Shown in pieces: positions 1 to 8,136 of a stretch of 64,000 nucleotides of DNA (positions within the stretch are counted from its first letter, which is position 1; every line of letters begins with the position of its first letter). Below the pieces are notes generated by a model. That model made no database searches and was not told the origin of the DNA. It saw only the letters and a list, made by a program, of their open reading frames with translations. Both the position numbers and the translations under genes were made by a program. The stretch comes from Marinobacter sp. ATCH36 (GTDB taxonomy: Bacteria; Pseudomonadota; Gammaproteobacteria; Pseudomonadales; Oleiphilaceae): assembly GCF_023555055.1 (NCBI RefSeq), contig NZ_JAMJPL010000003.1, forward strand, positions 1 to 64,000. The letters run 5' to 3'.

Positions 1-62
1 TCCTCTTGGGTTGGTGGTTTTGGTTCGCGCTTAAAACATACCAGATCCAAGAGGATTTTTTT
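1..62 (+). terminator. Probable Rho-independent terminator of a gene left of the window
   Basis: A 9-bp perfect stem pairs bases 1-9 (TCCTCTTGG) with bases 47-55 (CCAAGAGGA) and is followed at once by seven T residues (56-62). The 37-base loop is longer than usual, so the hairpin may contain inner structure or may be part of an attenuator. The upstream gene lies outside the window. Confidence 0.55.
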
Positions 63-243
63 ATGCCTGATCAATAATATTAACCAGAAATCAATGAATT
101 ATGAGTTTCTGGATGGGCACTAGTTAGAAGTTGGCCAATGCTGCTTAACACAGTGCCAGCAGGCAACTAAATAATGTCCATTTTCTTTACGCATTATATA
201 TCTGCCTATATAAAAATCCCTATTTTTCATATTGATAAAAATA

Positions 244-259
244 TGGCACATTAAATGCT
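244..259 (+). promoter_or_regulatory. Sigma-54 (RpoN) -24/-12 promoter for the PEP-CTERM gene
   Basis: The sequence TGGCACATTAAATGCT contains the invariant GG (245-246) and GC (257-258) separated by exactly 10 bases, and TGGCAC matches the -24 consensus. Transcription would start near base 270, about 30 bases before the ATG at 301. PEP-CTERM genes in several Proteobacteria are known to be controlled by RpoN with the PrsK/PrsR two-component pair, which fits. The rest of 63-300 is AT-rich with no coding signal; any activator-binding site there was not identified. Confidence 0.6.
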
Positions 260-300
260 TTATAAGAAAGTACCGATCAAATCTTGCAAGGATCAAGGAT

Positions 301-912
301 ATGAAAATGAAGTACTTTGCAGCGCTAATCGCCAGTTCCCTGCTGACAGCCGGAGCTCACGCTACTCCAATTTTCGAAGATGATTTCGATTCTGAGGGCA
401 CTGCTGGCCAATCAGCCCTGAACTACAACGAGTTCACCAACTGGACGGTTTCTGACGGCACCGTTGACCTGATCTATAACACCAACCATTGGGGCATCAG
501 CTGTCTTGGCGGAACAGGAAAGTGTGTGGATCTTGATGGTAGCACCGGCAATGCTGGTACTCTCACCAGCACCATGTTTACGCTGGCAGCAGGCAACTAT
601 TCGTTGGTCTTTGACATTTCCGGCAACCAGCGTAACGGCAGCAATGACATGATGCAGGTAATTCTAAACGGCATCCTGGGTGGTGAAACTTTTGATCTGG
701 CTGGAAGCGCCCCCTGGCAAACTGTCACCCGTAACTTCACTGTGACGGAACTAACCAATAGTTACGTTAGCTTCGCCCACGATGGCGGAGACAACATCGG
801 CATTATGCTCGATAACGTTGCGGTGAAAGCTGTACCAGAGCCAGGCACCTTGGCTCTACTGAGCTTGGGTCTTCTTGGTCTTGGAGCAGCTTACCGTCGC
901 CGGTCTGTCTGA
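301..912 (+). CDS. PEP-CTERM sorting domain secreted protein
   Basis: This is a 203-residue exported protein. It has an N-terminal signal peptide (MKMKYFAALIASSLLTAG, cleavage near AHA), a beta-rich, Gly/Asn/Thr-rich middle with one Cys pair (SCLGGTGKC), and a C-terminal PEP-CTERM signal: VPEPG, a Leu/Gly-rich hydrophobic stretch, then YRRR. In this family the tail is recognised and cut by an exosortase, and the proteins are usually linked to exopolysaccharide or floc formation. The start at 301 is chosen because AAGGAT lies just upstream and the sigma-54 promoter at 244-259 would be inside the gene if the in-frame codon at 232 were used. No exosortase or polysaccharide genes lie in the window. 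The ligand or role of the middle domain was not recognised. Confidence 0.85.
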   Translation: MKMKYFAALIASSLLTAGAHATPIFEDDFDSEGTAGQSALNYNEFTNWTVSDGTVDLIYNTNHWGISCLGGTGKCVDLDGSTGNAGTLTSTMFTLAAGNYSLVFDISGNQRNGSNDMMQVILNGILGGETFDLAGSAPWQTVTRNFTVTELTNSYVSFAHDGGDNIGIMLDNVAVKAVPEPGTLALLSLGLLGLGAAYRRRSV

Positions 913-936
913 AAAAATACTTCAGATAGATTTTTT

Positions 937-966
937 GAAGCCAGCCTTCGGGCTGGCTTTTCTGTT
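937..966 (+). terminator. Rho-independent terminator of the PEP-CTERM gene
   Basis: An 8-bp perfect stem AGCCAGCC (939-946) / GGCTGGCT (951-958) closes a TTCG tetraloop and is followed by TTTCTGTTTT. It lies 25 bases after the stop, so the gene is monocistronic. Confidence 0.85.
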
Positions 967-1229
967 TTCTTTATATAAATTTCCGCTTGCCTTCTTCTAT
1001 AATCTTGCCGCCTTTCACGCTGTTTTCGAGCGCCACGCTCGAATCCCAAAGTGATTTTAGGTATGTCGAAAATTTTTACACCTGATACTTTGAATCGTAT
1101 CGGCATTGAGACACCTATCTAGCCAGGGTGAAGCCGAAGATTTCCCCTCTCTGATCAATCCGTATCGGCTTCTTCTCACACCATGACCGTGCTAAGGTTA
1201 AACCCATTTTTAACGGCAGTTGGCAGAAC
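967..1229. other. Intergenic region upstream of dnaX
   Basis: No gene is supported here. It holds one 8-bp hairpin (GAAGCCGA 1130-1137 with TCGGCTTC 1165-1172, 27-base loop), which could be a weak terminator or leader structure, and presumably the dnaX promoter. The 4.5S RNA gene found beside dnaX in some pseudomonads was looked for and its conserved apical motif is absent. Confidence 0.4.
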
Positions 1230-2963
1230 ATGAGCTACCAGGTACTTGCCCGCAAGTGGCGCCCCCGTACATTCGAAGATATGGTCGGCCAGGAGCATGT
1301 GCTCCAGGCATTGATTCATGCCCTGGACAACCAGCGGCTGCATCATGCCTATCTGTTCACCGGCACCCGTGGCGTGGGCAAGACCACCATCGGGCGACTG
1401 CTTGCCCGCTGCCTGAATTGCGAAACCGGCGTTACCGCCACGCCTTGTGGTACCTGCTCCAGCTGTCAGGAAATCCAGGAAGGGCGTTTTGTCGATCTGA
1501 TTGAAATCGACGCCGCCTCCCGTACTGGTGTGGATGATATGCGGGAGCTGACCGACAACGTTCAGTACTCGCCCTCCCGCGGGCGTTTCAAGGTGTACCT
1601 CATCGACGAGGTGCACATGCTGACCAACCAGTCGTTCAACGCATTCCTGAAAACCCTGGAAGAGCCGCCGGAACACGTCAAGTTCCTGCTGGCGACTACA
1701 GACCCTCAGAAACTCCCAGTCACCGTTCTGTCCCGCTGCCTGCAGTTCAACCTCAAACGGATGACACCAGAGCACATTGCCGGGCACTTGCGGTACGTGC
1801 TCACACAGGAAGGCATCCCTTTTGAAGAGCCGGCCCTGTGGCTGCTGGCCCGCGCCGCCGATGGCAGTATGCGGGATGCGCTGAGCCTGACCGACCAGGC
1901 CATTGCCTTTGGTAACCAGAAGCTTTCTGGCAGTGATGTCAGCAATATGCTGGGTACCATCGACCAGAGGGATATCGAAAAGCTGGTCAACGCACTGGTT
2001 GAGAATGACGGGCCGGCGCTGCTCTCTGAAATTGGCCGTGTTTCCGATTTCGCGCCGGATTACAGCGTGATCCTGGCGGACCTGCTGTCACTCTTCCATC
2101 GCGTGACCATGGAGCAGGTGGTCCCCGGCAGTGTCGACAATTCGTTGGGTGATGCTGCCCAGGTGGAATCCCTGGCGCGACGGCTGAGTGCGGAAGACGC
2201 GCAGCTGTTTTACCAGGCTGCTCTGATGGGCCGCAAAGACCTGTCAGTAACGCCGGATGCCCGCATGGGGTTCGAGATGACGCTGCTGCGCATGCTGGCC
2301 TTCCGGCCAGGCGCGGATCGCCGGGAGCCGCCGGCGGTTGCTTCCGGTGGTTCGTCGTCCGGTCAGGAGTCACGGGAGGACCCCGAGCCTGGCCCTGTGG
2401 CGCCGACAGCTCCGCCGGTGGAAGCCGTACCGGAGCCTGAGCCCGAATCAGGACCAGAACCGGAAGTAGAACCAGAGCCGGAAGTAGAGACAGAGCCACA
2501 GCTACAGCCAGAGCCAGAGCCAGAGCAGGTGGCTGAAGCCCCGCAGGCAGAACCGGTGGCGGAGCCTCCAGAAGAGCTACCGGACAATGGTGAATTTGTC
2601 TGGGAGCAGGATTTTCGCAGCCTTGGCATAGCCGGTATGCCGGGCAACCTGGCCAGCAACGCGGCCATGAGCCGTAATGGCGATGAAATCGTACTGACTA
2701 TCGACGAAGGCCATGCCCGGTTACTGAACGCCCGCCACGAAGAAAAGATCGTTGAGGCATTGAGGAATCGGTTTGGTGACACCATAACCCTGCGTATAGA
2801 GCAGGGCGATGCTGGCGGAAAGACTCCGGCAGCCTGGGAAGAGCGCCGGCGCCTTGCGCGCCAGAAAGCGGCGGAAGAGGCTATTCGCAATGACCCGGCG
2901 GTGCAGTCCATCGTTGAACGATTCGAGGCGCGGGTAGTCGAAGACAGTATCCGCCCTGTTTGA
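1230..2963 (+). CDS. dnaX: DNA polymerase III subunit tau/gamma (DnaX)
   Basis: Clamp-loader ATPase of the replicative polymerase holoenzyme, 577 residues. The AAA+ domain has Walker A GTRGVGKT at 45-52, zinc-binding cysteines C64, C73, C76 and C79, and Walker B with the sensor helix VYLIDEVHML from 122. The N-terminus MSYQVLARKWRPRTF is typical of the family and fixes the start. Residues about 385-455 form a Pro/Glu repeat linker (PEPEPE type) before the C-terminal tau domain that binds the polymerase and helicase. No run of five or more A is present, so the A AAA AAG frameshift signal that makes gamma in E. coli is absent. ybaB and recR follow in the usual order. Confidence 0.97.
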   Translation: MSYQVLARKWRPRTFEDMVGQEHVLQALIHALDNQRLHHAYLFTGTRGVGKTTIGRLLARCLNCETGVTATPCGTCSSCQEIQEGRFVDLIEIDAASRTGVDDMRELTDNVQYSPSRGRFKVYLIDEVHMLTNQSFNAFLKTLEEPPEHVKFLLATTDPQKLPVTVLSRCLQFNLKRMTPEHIAGHLRYVLTQEGIPFEEPALWLLARAADGSMRDALSLTDQAIAFGNQKLSGSDVSNMLGTIDQRDIEKLVNALVENDGPALLSEIGRVSDFAPDYSVILADLLSLFHRVTMEQVVPGSVDNSLGDAAQVESLARRLSAEDAQLFYQAALMGRKDLSVTPDARMGFEMTLLRMLAFRPGADRREPPAVASGGSSSGQESREDPEPGPVAPTAPPVEAVPEPEPESGPEPEVEPEPEVETEPQLQPEPEPEQVAEAPQAEPVAEPPEELPDNGEFVWEQDFRSLGIAGMPGNLASNAAMSRNGDEIVLTIDEGHARLLNARHEEKIVEALRNRFGDTITLRIEQGDAGGKTPAAWEERRRLARQKAAEEAIRNDPAVQSIVERFEARVVEDSIRPV

Positions 2964-2996
2964 GGCACTCTTGAGCCAATTCTGAAGAAGGTGAGC

Positions 2997-3320
2997 ATGA
3001 TGAATAATATGGGCGACCTGATGAAAAAGGCCCAGCAGATGCAGGAAGAGATGAAGAAGGCCCAGGAAGAGGCTGCCAAGGCCGAAATTACCGGCGAGTC
3101 TGGTGCCGGCCTTGTGAAGGTGACCATGAATGGTCGCCATGATGTACGGAAAGTCGACATTGATCCTTCCCTGCTGAGCGAAGAAAAAGAGGTTCTGGAG
3201 GATCTGCTGGCGGCGGCTATCAATGATGCCGTTCGCCGTGTGGAGGAAAACCAAAAAGACAAAATGTCCGGCATGATGTCTGGTATGGGTATGCCCCCTG
3301 GCTTCAAAATGCCGTTCTGA
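2997..3320 (+). CDS. ybaB: Nucleoid-associated protein YbaB/EbfC
   Basis: Small dimeric DNA-binding protein of the YbaB/EbfC family, 107 residues. The signature [16 protein letters not shown] and the C-terminal end PPGFKMPF match the E. coli protein closely. The start is set at 2997: the upstream GAAGGTG serves as ribosome binding site, and the GTG at 2991 lies inside it. ATG codons at 3000 and 3009 are alternatives. It sits 33 bases after dnaX and 12 bases before recR, so the three are probably one transcript. Confidence 0.95.
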   Translation: MMNNMGDLMKKAQQMQEEMKKAQEEAAKAEITGESGAGLVKVTMNGRHDVRKVDIDPSLLSEEKEVLEDLLAAAINDAVRRVEENQKDKMSGMMSGMGMPPGFKMPF

Positions 3321-3332
3321 TGAGGATTGTTG

Positions 3333-3935
3333 ATGGCTTTTAGTCCGTTGGTGGACGAGCTGGTGGAGTCCCTCCGCTGTCTGCCTGGTGTCGGTCAGAA
3401 AACGGCCCAGCGAATGGCATTTCACCTGTTGGAACGGGGGCGCTCTGGCGGCTCCCGGCTTTCAGATGCGTTGGAAAGGGCGATGACGGGCGTGCGCCGC
3501 TGTGAAAGCTGCCAGAACTTTGCGGACACTCCCACCTGTAATATCTGTGACAACACGGAACGCCGCAACGGTACACTCTGCGTGGTGGAAAGTCCGTCGG
3601 ATCTGCTGGCCATCGAGCAGGCGGGTGATTACCGTGGCAGCTATTTTGTGCTGATGGGGCATCTGTCACCGATTGATGGCGTTGGCCCCGAAGAGATCGG
3701 TATCGAGCGCCTGCTGCGGCGCATTCAGGATGAAGGCGTGACCGAACTGATCCTGGCCACCAACCCGACGGTAGAAGGTGAGGCCACGGCCCACTACATC
3801 GCTGACAGGCTGGATGGCAGCAATATCCTCATCACTCGCCTTGCCCATGGCATTCCGGTGGGCGGAGAACTGGGATACGTGGATGGATTCACCCTCACCC
3901 ACGCCTTCCGTGGCCGCAAACCCCTGACTGAATAA
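3333..3935 (+). CDS. recR: Recombination protein RecR
   Basis: RecR acts with RecO and RecF to load RecA on SSB-coated gaps. The 200-residue protein has the helix-hairpin-helix [14 protein letters not shown] (17-30), a four-cysteine zinc finger (C57, C60, C69, C72) and a Toprim domain starting at LCVVESPSD (82-90). The ATG at 3333 follows TGAGGA with good spacing; the in-frame TTG codons at 3327 and 3330 overlap this site and are rejected. Confidence 0.97.
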   Translation: MAFSPLVDELVESLRCLPGVGQKTAQRMAFHLLERGRSGGSRLSDALERAMTGVRRCESCQNFADTPTCNICDNTERRNGTLCVVESPSDLLAIEQAGDYRGSYFVLMGHLSPIDGVGPEEIGIERLLRRIQDEGVTELILATNPTVEGEATAHYIADRLDGSNILITRLAHGIPVGGELGYVDGFTLTHAFRGRKPLTE

Positions 3936-3954
3936 ACCTGACCTGGCTTTTACT

Positions 3955-5103
3955 ATGGACGCTACCAACCCGGCCGCACTTGTTCCCGCGGCTCCCGAGA
4001 CTGTTTCCTGGGTTCGGGAACCGGGCGAACTGGACCGCTGGATTGCCGAAGGCGGAAGTGAGCCGCTGGCACTGGATACCGAATTCGAGCGGGTGAATAC
4101 CTTCTACCCGATTCCGGGACTGGTTCAACTGGGGCTGGGAGACAGGTTCTGCCTGGTGGATCCTTCGGTTGCCGAGGCCTCCGAGGGTTTCCGCAAGATT
4201 CTGACGGATCCGGATGTGCCCAAGCTGCTTTATGCCATGAGCGAGGACCTTGAACTCTTCCGCCATTGGCTACAGCTTGAGCCGGAAGGGCTCGTTGATC
4301 TGCAGATTGGCGCAGCCCTTGCCGGCGCCGGTTTCTCGGTGGGGTACGCCCGCCTGGTGGAAACCCTGTTCGGGGAAACCCTTGATAAGTCCGCTACCCG
4401 TTCGGACTGGGTCTCGCGCCCGCTTTCCGAAGCCCAGGAGCGTTATGCGCTGGACGATGTGCGTTTTCTGGTGCCGATGTACCACTGGGTAATGGCAAAG
4501 TTGCAGGAGCGCGGCCTTGAGGACGCCCTTGCAGAGGAGTCAACACGCTTCTCCCGGGAGCTGGCGGCCCAAGATGACCCGGACAACCATTATCTTAAAC
4601 TGCGTGGTGGATGGACTCTGAGCCGGCAGCAACAGGGTGTGCTGCGGGATCTGGTGCGTTGGCGTGAACAGGAGTCCAGGCGCCGCGACCGCCCCAGAGG
4701 CCGTGTAGTAGCGGACCCACTGTTACTCGCCATCGCCGAGAAATTGCCGAAATCGGCGCGGGAGCTGTCATCGATCCAGGGTCTTCCGCCTGCGGTGGTA
4801 CGTCGTTATGGTGATAAAATCATCGAACTCGTTGCCAATGCTGCCTCCGCGGACAACTCGGGTATTGAGGCTATAGCGGCGCCACTGAGCCGGGAACAGC
4901 AGATGTTTTACAAGCAGGTTAAACGCCACATGGTCCAGGCTGCTGAGGCCAGGGATATTCCCATTGAGTTGCTGGCCCCGCGCAAACGCCTTGAGGCAGT
5001 CGTCGACCAGAGAGACCTGTCTGCCGGGCTTTTTGACCAGGGCTGGCGCCGCGAAACCCTGGCGCCGATGCGTGAACAGATTGAGGAATTACTGAAATCA
5101 TGA
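3955..5103 (+). CDS. rnd: Ribonuclease D
   Basis: 3'-5' exoribonuclease used in maturation of tRNA and other stable RNA 3' ends. The 382-residue protein has the DEDDy exonuclease domain: D41 and E43 in LALDTEFER, the second acidic motif in AMSEDLELF, and Tyr/Asp in ERYALDDVRF. A first HRDC domain follows (LRDLVRWREQESRRRDRPRG onward), then a second helical region. The start has no strong ribosome binding site but the family N-terminus fits. It is the first of five genes joined by overlapping stop and start codons (rnd, ycgL, ycgN, small membrane protein, VWA protein). Confidence 0.96.
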   Translation: MDATNPAALVPAAPETVSWVREPGELDRWIAEGGSEPLALDTEFERVNTFYPIPGLVQLGLGDRFCLVDPSVAEASEGFRKILTDPDVPKLLYAMSEDLELFRHWLQLEPEGLVDLQIGAALAGAGFSVGYARLVETLFGETLDKSATRSDWVSRPLSEAQERYALDDVRFLVPMYHWVMAKLQERGLEDALAEESTRFSRELAAQDDPDNHYLKLRGGWTLSRQQQGVLRDLVRWREQESRRRDRPRGRVVADPLLLAIAEKLPKSARELSSIQGLPPAVVRRYGDKIIELVANAASADNSGIEAIAAPLSREQQMFYKQVKRHMVQAAEARDIPIELLAPRKRLEAVVDQRDLSAGLFDQGWRRETLAPMREQIEELLKS

Positions 5104-5393
5104 CCGAAAAAACGTTTGTATCGGTGTTTCGCAGCAGCAAGAAAATCGATACCTATATCTATGTTCGCCGTGGCCAGGCCTGGGACGAATTACCGGACAA
5201 CCTGCGGGAGATCTTTGGCAAGCCGGTACATGCCATGGACCTGGTCATGACACCGGAGCGTAAACTGGCGCGCACCACCGGCAAGCAGGTGCTGGACGCC
5301 ATTGCGGACAAGGATTTCTTCCTGCAGATGTCGGAAGAGAGCAGCGGCTATGTAGTCGACTTCCGCCGCAAGCCGGAGCAGAGCAGGGAATGA
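5100..5393 (+). CDS. ycgL: YcgL domain protein
   Basis: A 97-residue protein of the YcgL (UPF0745) family, recognised by SVFRSSKKIDTYIYV and LPDNLREIFGKPVHAMDL. Its biochemical role is unknown; in many gammaproteobacteria it sits next to rnd, as here. It overlaps the rnd stop (ATGA), and its own stop overlaps the next start in the same way, which suggests translational coupling. Confidence 0.9.
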   Translation: MTEKTFVSVFRSSKKIDTYIYVRRGQAWDELPDNLREIFGKPVHAMDLVMTPERKLARTTGKQVLDAIADKDFFLQMSEESSGYVVDFRRKPEQSRE

Positions 5394-5836
5394 TTGCACA
5401 GATTCCCTTCTGGCAGCGCAAGCGACTGGACGAGATGACGCCTGCGGAATGGGAGTCCCTGTGCGATGGTTGCGGCAAGTGCTGTCTGGCCAAGCTGGAA
5501 GACGAAGACACCGGCGATGTTTACTATACCGAGCTTGCCTGTCGGTACATGGATCAGGACAGCTGCCAGTGCACGGTGTATTCCGAGCGTTTGCAGAAGG
5601 TGCCGGCCTGCACGGTACTGACACCGGAATCACTGGGCGATTACCACTGGCTGCCATTTACCTGTGCGTATCGTACACTGGCGGAAGGTCGCCCACTGGC
5701 GGACTGGCACCCGCTGCGTTCAGGAGACCCGCAAACGGTCCATGACGCCGGCGTGTCGGTTCGCGGCCGGGTAATGTCCGAAGCCGACGTAGCAGAAGAA
5801 GACTGGGAAGAACACATCATTCACTGGATCCTTTAA
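5390..5836 (+). CDS. ycgN: YcgN family cysteine cluster protein
   Basis: A 148-residue protein of the YcgN/UPF0260 family. Conserved cysteines occur in LCDGCGKCCLAKLED, ELACRYMD, SCQCTVY, VPACTVL and FTCAYR; this spacing suggests a metal or iron-sulfur site, although the function is not established. The start overlaps the ycgL stop (ATGA) and the stop overlaps the next start (TAATG). Confidence 0.9.
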   Translation: MIAQIPFWQRKRLDEMTPAEWESLCDGCGKCCLAKLEDEDTGDVYYTELACRYMDQDSCQCTVYSERLQKVPACTVLTPESLGDYHWLPFTCAYRTLAEGRPLADWHPLRSGDPQTVHDAGVSVRGRVMSEADVAEEDWEEHIIHWIL

Positions 5837-6180
5837 TGATAGACGCTGAAACCAACCTCGCTTACGGAATATTCTGGGCCCTGTACGCGGTCGCCTTTGT
5901 GATTTTCTTCTACACGATGGGGCGGCTTTTCCGCATCATTCCAATATACGCAGTCCGCACACTGCTTCAGGCAGCCCTGATTGTTGTCTTCCTCACCCCG
6001 GTGGAATCCGCCGAGGTGGCCAACTGGTGGATACCGGCGTGGTTGCACGGTGGCTATGAAACCATTCTGGGTGACGCCAGTGAGGCTGGCCGTGCCTTCC
6101 TGAACTTTGGTATCGCCTCTGCGGCCATGCTGTTGGTGTGGATACTTGACCTGGTGAGATATCGGTTGGTCAAACGCTGA
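5836..6180 (+). CDS. Small inner-membrane protein of unknown function
   Basis: A 114-residue protein that was not matched to a named family. Three hydrophobic segments are visible: about 9-28 (GIFWALYAVAFVIFFYTMG), 33-52 (IIPIYAVRTLLQAALIVVFL) and 90-106 (FGIASAAMLLVWILDLV). The conserved-looking WWIPAWLHGGYE lies between the second and third. It shares one base with the stop of ycgN and one base with the start of the VWA gene, so it is almost certainly translated with both and may work with the VWA protein in the membrane. Confidence 0.75.
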   Translation: MIDAETNLAYGIFWALYAVAFVIFFYTMGRLFRIIPIYAVRTLLQAALIVVFLTPVESAEVANWWIPAWLHGGYETILGDASEAGRAFLNFGIASAAMLLVWILDLVRYRLVKR

Positions 6181-8045
6181 TGCGAAGAGTTCTGAGCTGT
6201 CTGTTTTTTGTTTTTCTCAGCCTGCCTTTCGCAGTGTCTGCCCAGCAGGAACCTGTACTGGAACTGCCGGACGATGCCGATATCCGCATAATTGTGGATA
6301 TTTCCGGCTCCATGGAAGCCAATGACCCCGACAATCTGCGCCAGCCTGCCGTCCGTCTGCTGGCGCGGATGCTGCCGGAAGACTCCAGCACCGGGGTGTG
6401 GACTTTCGGCCAGTACGTGAACATGCTGGTGCCTCACGCAAAAGTAACCGACGACTGGCGGCAGCAGGCCGTCGATCGCTCCGGGCAGATCAATTCCGTG
6501 GCCCTGCGCACCAATCTTGGAGAGGCCCTCCGCGTTGCCAGCGACCCTTACCTGTCAGGCAGTGATGAACTGAATAACACCGATTTTATCCTGCTGACCG
6601 ATGGCAAAGTGGATATCGCCGATGATGCCGGCGCTAATGAACAGGAACGGCAGAAAATTCTCGGCCCCATGCTTGAGCAACTGAACAGCCGTGGCGCTAC
6701 GATTCATACCGTTGCCTTGTCCGGTGAGGCAGATCTTGAACTGCTTGAAACCCTCGCTACGGAAACCGGTGGCAGTTACTCCCTGGCACCCTCGGCAGAC
6801 GCGCTGACCCAAGCCTTTCTGAAAGCGCTAAACACAGCCGTGCCCCAGCAGCAGATTCCTATCGAAGGCGACGGATTTACTGTCGATGAAGGCGTCGAGG
6901 AATTCACCGCACTGATTTTCCGCGCGGACGAAGAGCCGGCCGCCACCCGCGAGCTTGGCCTGATCAGCCCGGCGGGCGAGGAAGCGACGGCCGGTTCAGT
7001 ATCAGACGGCATGCGCTGGGCGCGGGAAACCGAGTATGACCTGATCACCGTGACCGACCCGGCAGCGGGCCGGTGGCAAATCAACGGCGAACTGGGCGAG
7101 GGCAGCCGGGTCACGGTTGTCAGTGACCTTCGCATGGTTGTAAGCCCGATACCACCCATGTTCACGGCGGATGAGCCCATTGAACTCCGCGTGGCGTTCT
7201 TCGAAGACGACCAGAAAATTGATAATCCGGATTTCCTCGGTGTGATTGATGTTCGGCTTACCCTGACGTCCAACGATGGCCGCAGTGGTACCAAAACCCT
7301 GTCGGGAGATTCACCCCCGGAAGATGGCGTGTATACCGACGATATCCCCCGCCTGCCGGATGAGGGCGAATACGAGATCGATATCGTCGCCGACGGCCAG
7401 ACTTTTTCGCGGCGATTCAGTGCGGCGACCCGCTTCGTGGTGCCAGAGGGTCAGGAGGCACCCGTTGCAGCCGAGCCTGTCGAAGCGCTTCCTGAGCCGG
7501 AGCCAGAACCGGAACCAGAGGCAGAGCCGGAAGTGGCGGAGCAACCCGTTGCCGACGATGCGCCAATCGATATCAGCCAGGTTGAAGAACCGGATGCGGC
7601 GCCGGTTGCAGAAGAGTCAGGCCCCGCACAGCCTACCGAAAACCAGCAGGAGCCTGTCCAGGAATCAGCTGAGTCAGGCGGGATACCTTTGTGGGCAATG
7701 GCAGCCGCCGGTGGGTTGGGCCTTTTGGCTGCCGGTGGCGTAGTTTTCGTAGCCATTCGCCGGAAAAAGTCCGAAACCGGGGAAGAAGAGGAGGAGGGAG
7801 AGCCTCCTGTTATAGCGCCGGAAGAAGAAATTCCCATAGCCGAACCGGAGCCTGAAGAAGAAGTTCCTGAAGAGGAAATTCCCGTTGCCGACACGGAAGT
7901 GGAAGAGCCCGAACCGGAGGAGGAAGACGATGAATTTGGTCTGGAGGATTTCGATCTCTCCGAGTTTGATGATCTGCCCGATACCGATGATGAAAACGGG
8001 CTCCTTGATGACGGGGATGAGCCTGACGACGGCAAGAAAAAGTAA
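6180..8045 (+). CDS. Membrane-anchored von Willebrand factor A domain protein
   Basis: A 621-residue protein with a signal peptide (1-21, ending AVSA), then a periplasmic VWA domain. The metal-ion site DISGS has D40, S42 and S44, supported by LRTNLGEAL and LLTDGKVD. A beta-rich middle region leads to a Pro/Glu repeat stretch (about 440-460). One membrane segment follows near 503-527 (PLWAMAAAGGLGLLAAGG), then a very acidic cytoplasmic tail containing DEFGLEDFDLSEFDDLP from D584. The layout suggests a protein that binds a partner outside the membrane and another inside. No ATPase is fused; a MoxR ATPase gene follows 91 bases later. The partner and function are unknown. Confidence 0.85.
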   Translation: MRRVLSCLFFVFLSLPFAVSAQQEPVLELPDDADIRIIVDISGSMEANDPDNLRQPAVRLLARMLPEDSSTGVWTFGQYVNMLVPHAKVTDDWRQQAVDRSGQINSVALRTNLGEALRVASDPYLSGSDELNNTDFILLTDGKVDIADDAGANEQERQKILGPMLEQLNSRGATIHTVALSGEADLELLETLATETGGSYSLAPSADALTQAFLKALNTAVPQQQIPIEGDGFTVDEGVEEFTALIFRADEEPAATRELGLISPAGEEATAGSVSDGMRWARETEYDLITVTDPAAGRWQINGELGEGSRVTVVSDLRMVVSPIPPMFTADEPIELRVAFFEDDQKIDNPDFLGVIDVRLTLTSNDGRSGTKTLSGDSPPEDGVYTDDIPRLPDEGEYEIDIVADGQTFSRRFSAATRFVVPEGQEAPVAAEPVEALPEPEPEPEPEAEPEVAEQPVADDAPIDISQVEEPDAAPVAEESGPAQPTENQQEPVQESAESGGIPLWAMAAAGGLGLLAAGGVVFVAIRRKKSETGEEEEEGEPPVIAPEEEIPIAEPEPEEEVPEEEIPVADTEVEEPEPEEEDDEFGLEDFDLSEFDDLPDTDDENGLLDDGDEPDDGKKK

Positions 8046-8136
8046 CCGCCCCTTATCAGACGAGCTTCGGTTCTTTATACTTGAGCGCTTATTTCAAACA
8101 GCCGTTTAATCGTTAATTGAACAGGATACTGACAGC

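Noticed and set aside
891-1106. A 71-residue minus-strand frame after the PEP-CTERM gene
   Set aside because: It reads through a clear terminator, is Arg-rich, and has no family resemblance.
967-1229. Possible 4.5S (SRP) RNA gene upstream of dnaX
   Set aside because: The conserved GGTCAGGTCCGGAAGGAAGC apical domain is not present; only one simple hairpin is found.
2363-3307. A 314-residue Ser-rich minus-strand frame over the end of dnaX and ybaB
   Set aside because: Its Ser/Gly repeats are the reverse reading of the Pro/Glu linker of DnaX; both plus-strand genes are certain.
7451-8035. A 194-residue Ser/Gly-rich minus-strand frame inside the VWA gene
   Set aside because: It is a composition artefact of the acidic tail on the other strand.
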